Source: Marinospirillum alkalitolerans (GTDB taxonomy: Bacteria; Pseudomonadota; Gammaproteobacteria; Pseudomonadales; Halomonadaceae). Taken from it: 64,000 nt of DNA. The notes beneath the pieces are model-generated. The model was not told the origin of the DNA, did not search any database, and saw only the letters and a program-made list of their open reading frames with translations. Position numbers and translations under genes: made by a program. Positions 63,670-64,000 of the stretch are shown here, one piece after another. The number at the start of each line of letters is the position of its first letter. Position 1 is the stretch's first letter. The stretch covers positions 1-64,000 of the forward strand of contig NZ_JBANFI010000003.1 in the NCBI RefSeq assembly GCF_045055655.1, written 5' to 3'.

Positions 63670-64000
63670 TTAAGCAGAGATCTGTGCCAAATTGCCTTTG
63701 GTTTCTAACCACTGTTTACGATCAGCCGCCCGCTTTTTGGCCAGCAGCATATCCAACAACTGCATCGCCTGATCTTCTTCTTCACGCACCAGTTGCACAA
63801 GGCGGCGTGTATCTGGTGCCATGGTTGTCTCGCGCAACTGCATTGGATTCATCTCACCTAGGCCTTTAAAGCGCTGCACATTGATCTTGCCTGAACGCTG
63901 CGAGAGGCGATCGAGCACCGCTTCTTTTTCCTGATCATCCAAGGCATAGAAGACTTCTTTGCCGCAATCGATCCGATACAAGGGCGGCATAGCCACATAG
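63670..64000 (-). CDS. parE: DNA topoisomerase IV subunit B ParE (3' part)
   Basis: The last 110 residues of the ATPase/TOPRIM subunit of topoisomerase IV; the gene continues past the window edge. The Toprim-end and tail pattern is clear: AMPPLYRIDCGKEVFYALDD, NVQRFKGLGEMNPMQLRETT, DPxxR (APDTRRLVQL) and the final RKQWLETKGNLA. The FKGLGEMNPxQL and Arg-rich end are shared with GyrB, but the short tail and parC nearby identify ParE. The apparent GTG start at 63996 is internal. Confidence 0.93.
   Translation of the reverse strand, partial: YVAMPPLYRIDCGKEVFYALDDQEKEAVLDRLSQRSGKINVQRFKGLGEMNPMQLRETTMAPDTRRLVQLVREEEDQAMQLLDMLLAKKRAADRKQWLETKGNLAQISA

Noticed and set aside
63670..63996. Short stand-alone protein starting with GTG at 63996
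   Set aside because: The sequence is the C-terminal part of ParE and the frame stays open to the window edge.

Overview
The window reads as an ordinary chromosomal segment of a gammaproteobacterium. Its closest look is to the Oceanospirillales/Pseudomonas side of the class: a RelA lacking the hydrolase HD motif, a GacS/BarA tripartite kinase, a Vfr-like CRP, the 180-kDa NAD-glutamate dehydrogenase, a Pseudomonas-type 552-residue CysI, carboxynorspermidine synthesis as in marine gammaproteobacteria, and an exa-like alcohol/aldehyde dehydrogenase cluster with FIST protein, kinase and regulator. The genus cannot be fixed from sequence reading alone. GC is near the low fifties by eye, and coding density is high.

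Layout. 0.1-2.2 kb: a MerR regulator, then a divergent DoxX/LysR pair resembling E. coli YqjF/YhaJ. 2.3-9.2 kb: a complete methylcitrate operon on the minus strand (gntR-prpB-prpC-acnD-prpF), using the AcnD/PrpF route instead of PrpD, with TGTNNACA-type operators upstream. 9.5-18.9 kb: pabB, then a minus-strand run DUF2489-yaaR-like-cysM-relA-mazG-barA. 19-22.2 kb: ppc and three tRNAs (Met and two identical Asn copies) with visible promoters. 22.4-28.3 kb: tex, a CRP/Vfr regulator and the nspC plus carboxynorspermidine dehydrogenase pair. 28.3-32.9 kb: sulfate assimilation, with cysI divergent from cysDN; CysN carries a decayed APS-kinase tail. 32.9-37.5 kb: an XRE regulator, an AGCS sodium:amino-acid symporter, type I asparaginase and pyrD.

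37.6-46 kb: aldehyde dehydrogenase, Fe-alcohol dehydrogenase and FIST sensor, interrupted by a roughly 2.1-kb IS607-family transposon, then a hybrid kinase and a convergent LuxR-type regulator. The transposon has an intact serine recombinase, a 71-residue unknown ORF coupled on both sides, an intact TnpB and a probable guide RNA at its right end. It sits exactly in the FIST-kinase junction. 46-51 kb: NAD-glutamate dehydrogenase. 51-57.6 kb: a MoxR/DUF58/DUF4381/BatA/BatB-C/BatD membrane-stress operon. 57.6-64 kb: a class III Fic AMP transferase, trmA, murI, parC, a NERD-domain protein and the 3' part of parE.

The most notable points are the IS607 element with its unknown middle ORF and insertion site, the degenerate APS-kinase remnant on CysN, a family of short repeats with TIR-like ends at four intergenic sites (one supplies the fic stop codon), a YaaR/DUF327 protein outside the lineage where it is best known, and several perfect palindromes at promoters. 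No CRISPR array, prophage or rRNA gene was seen.
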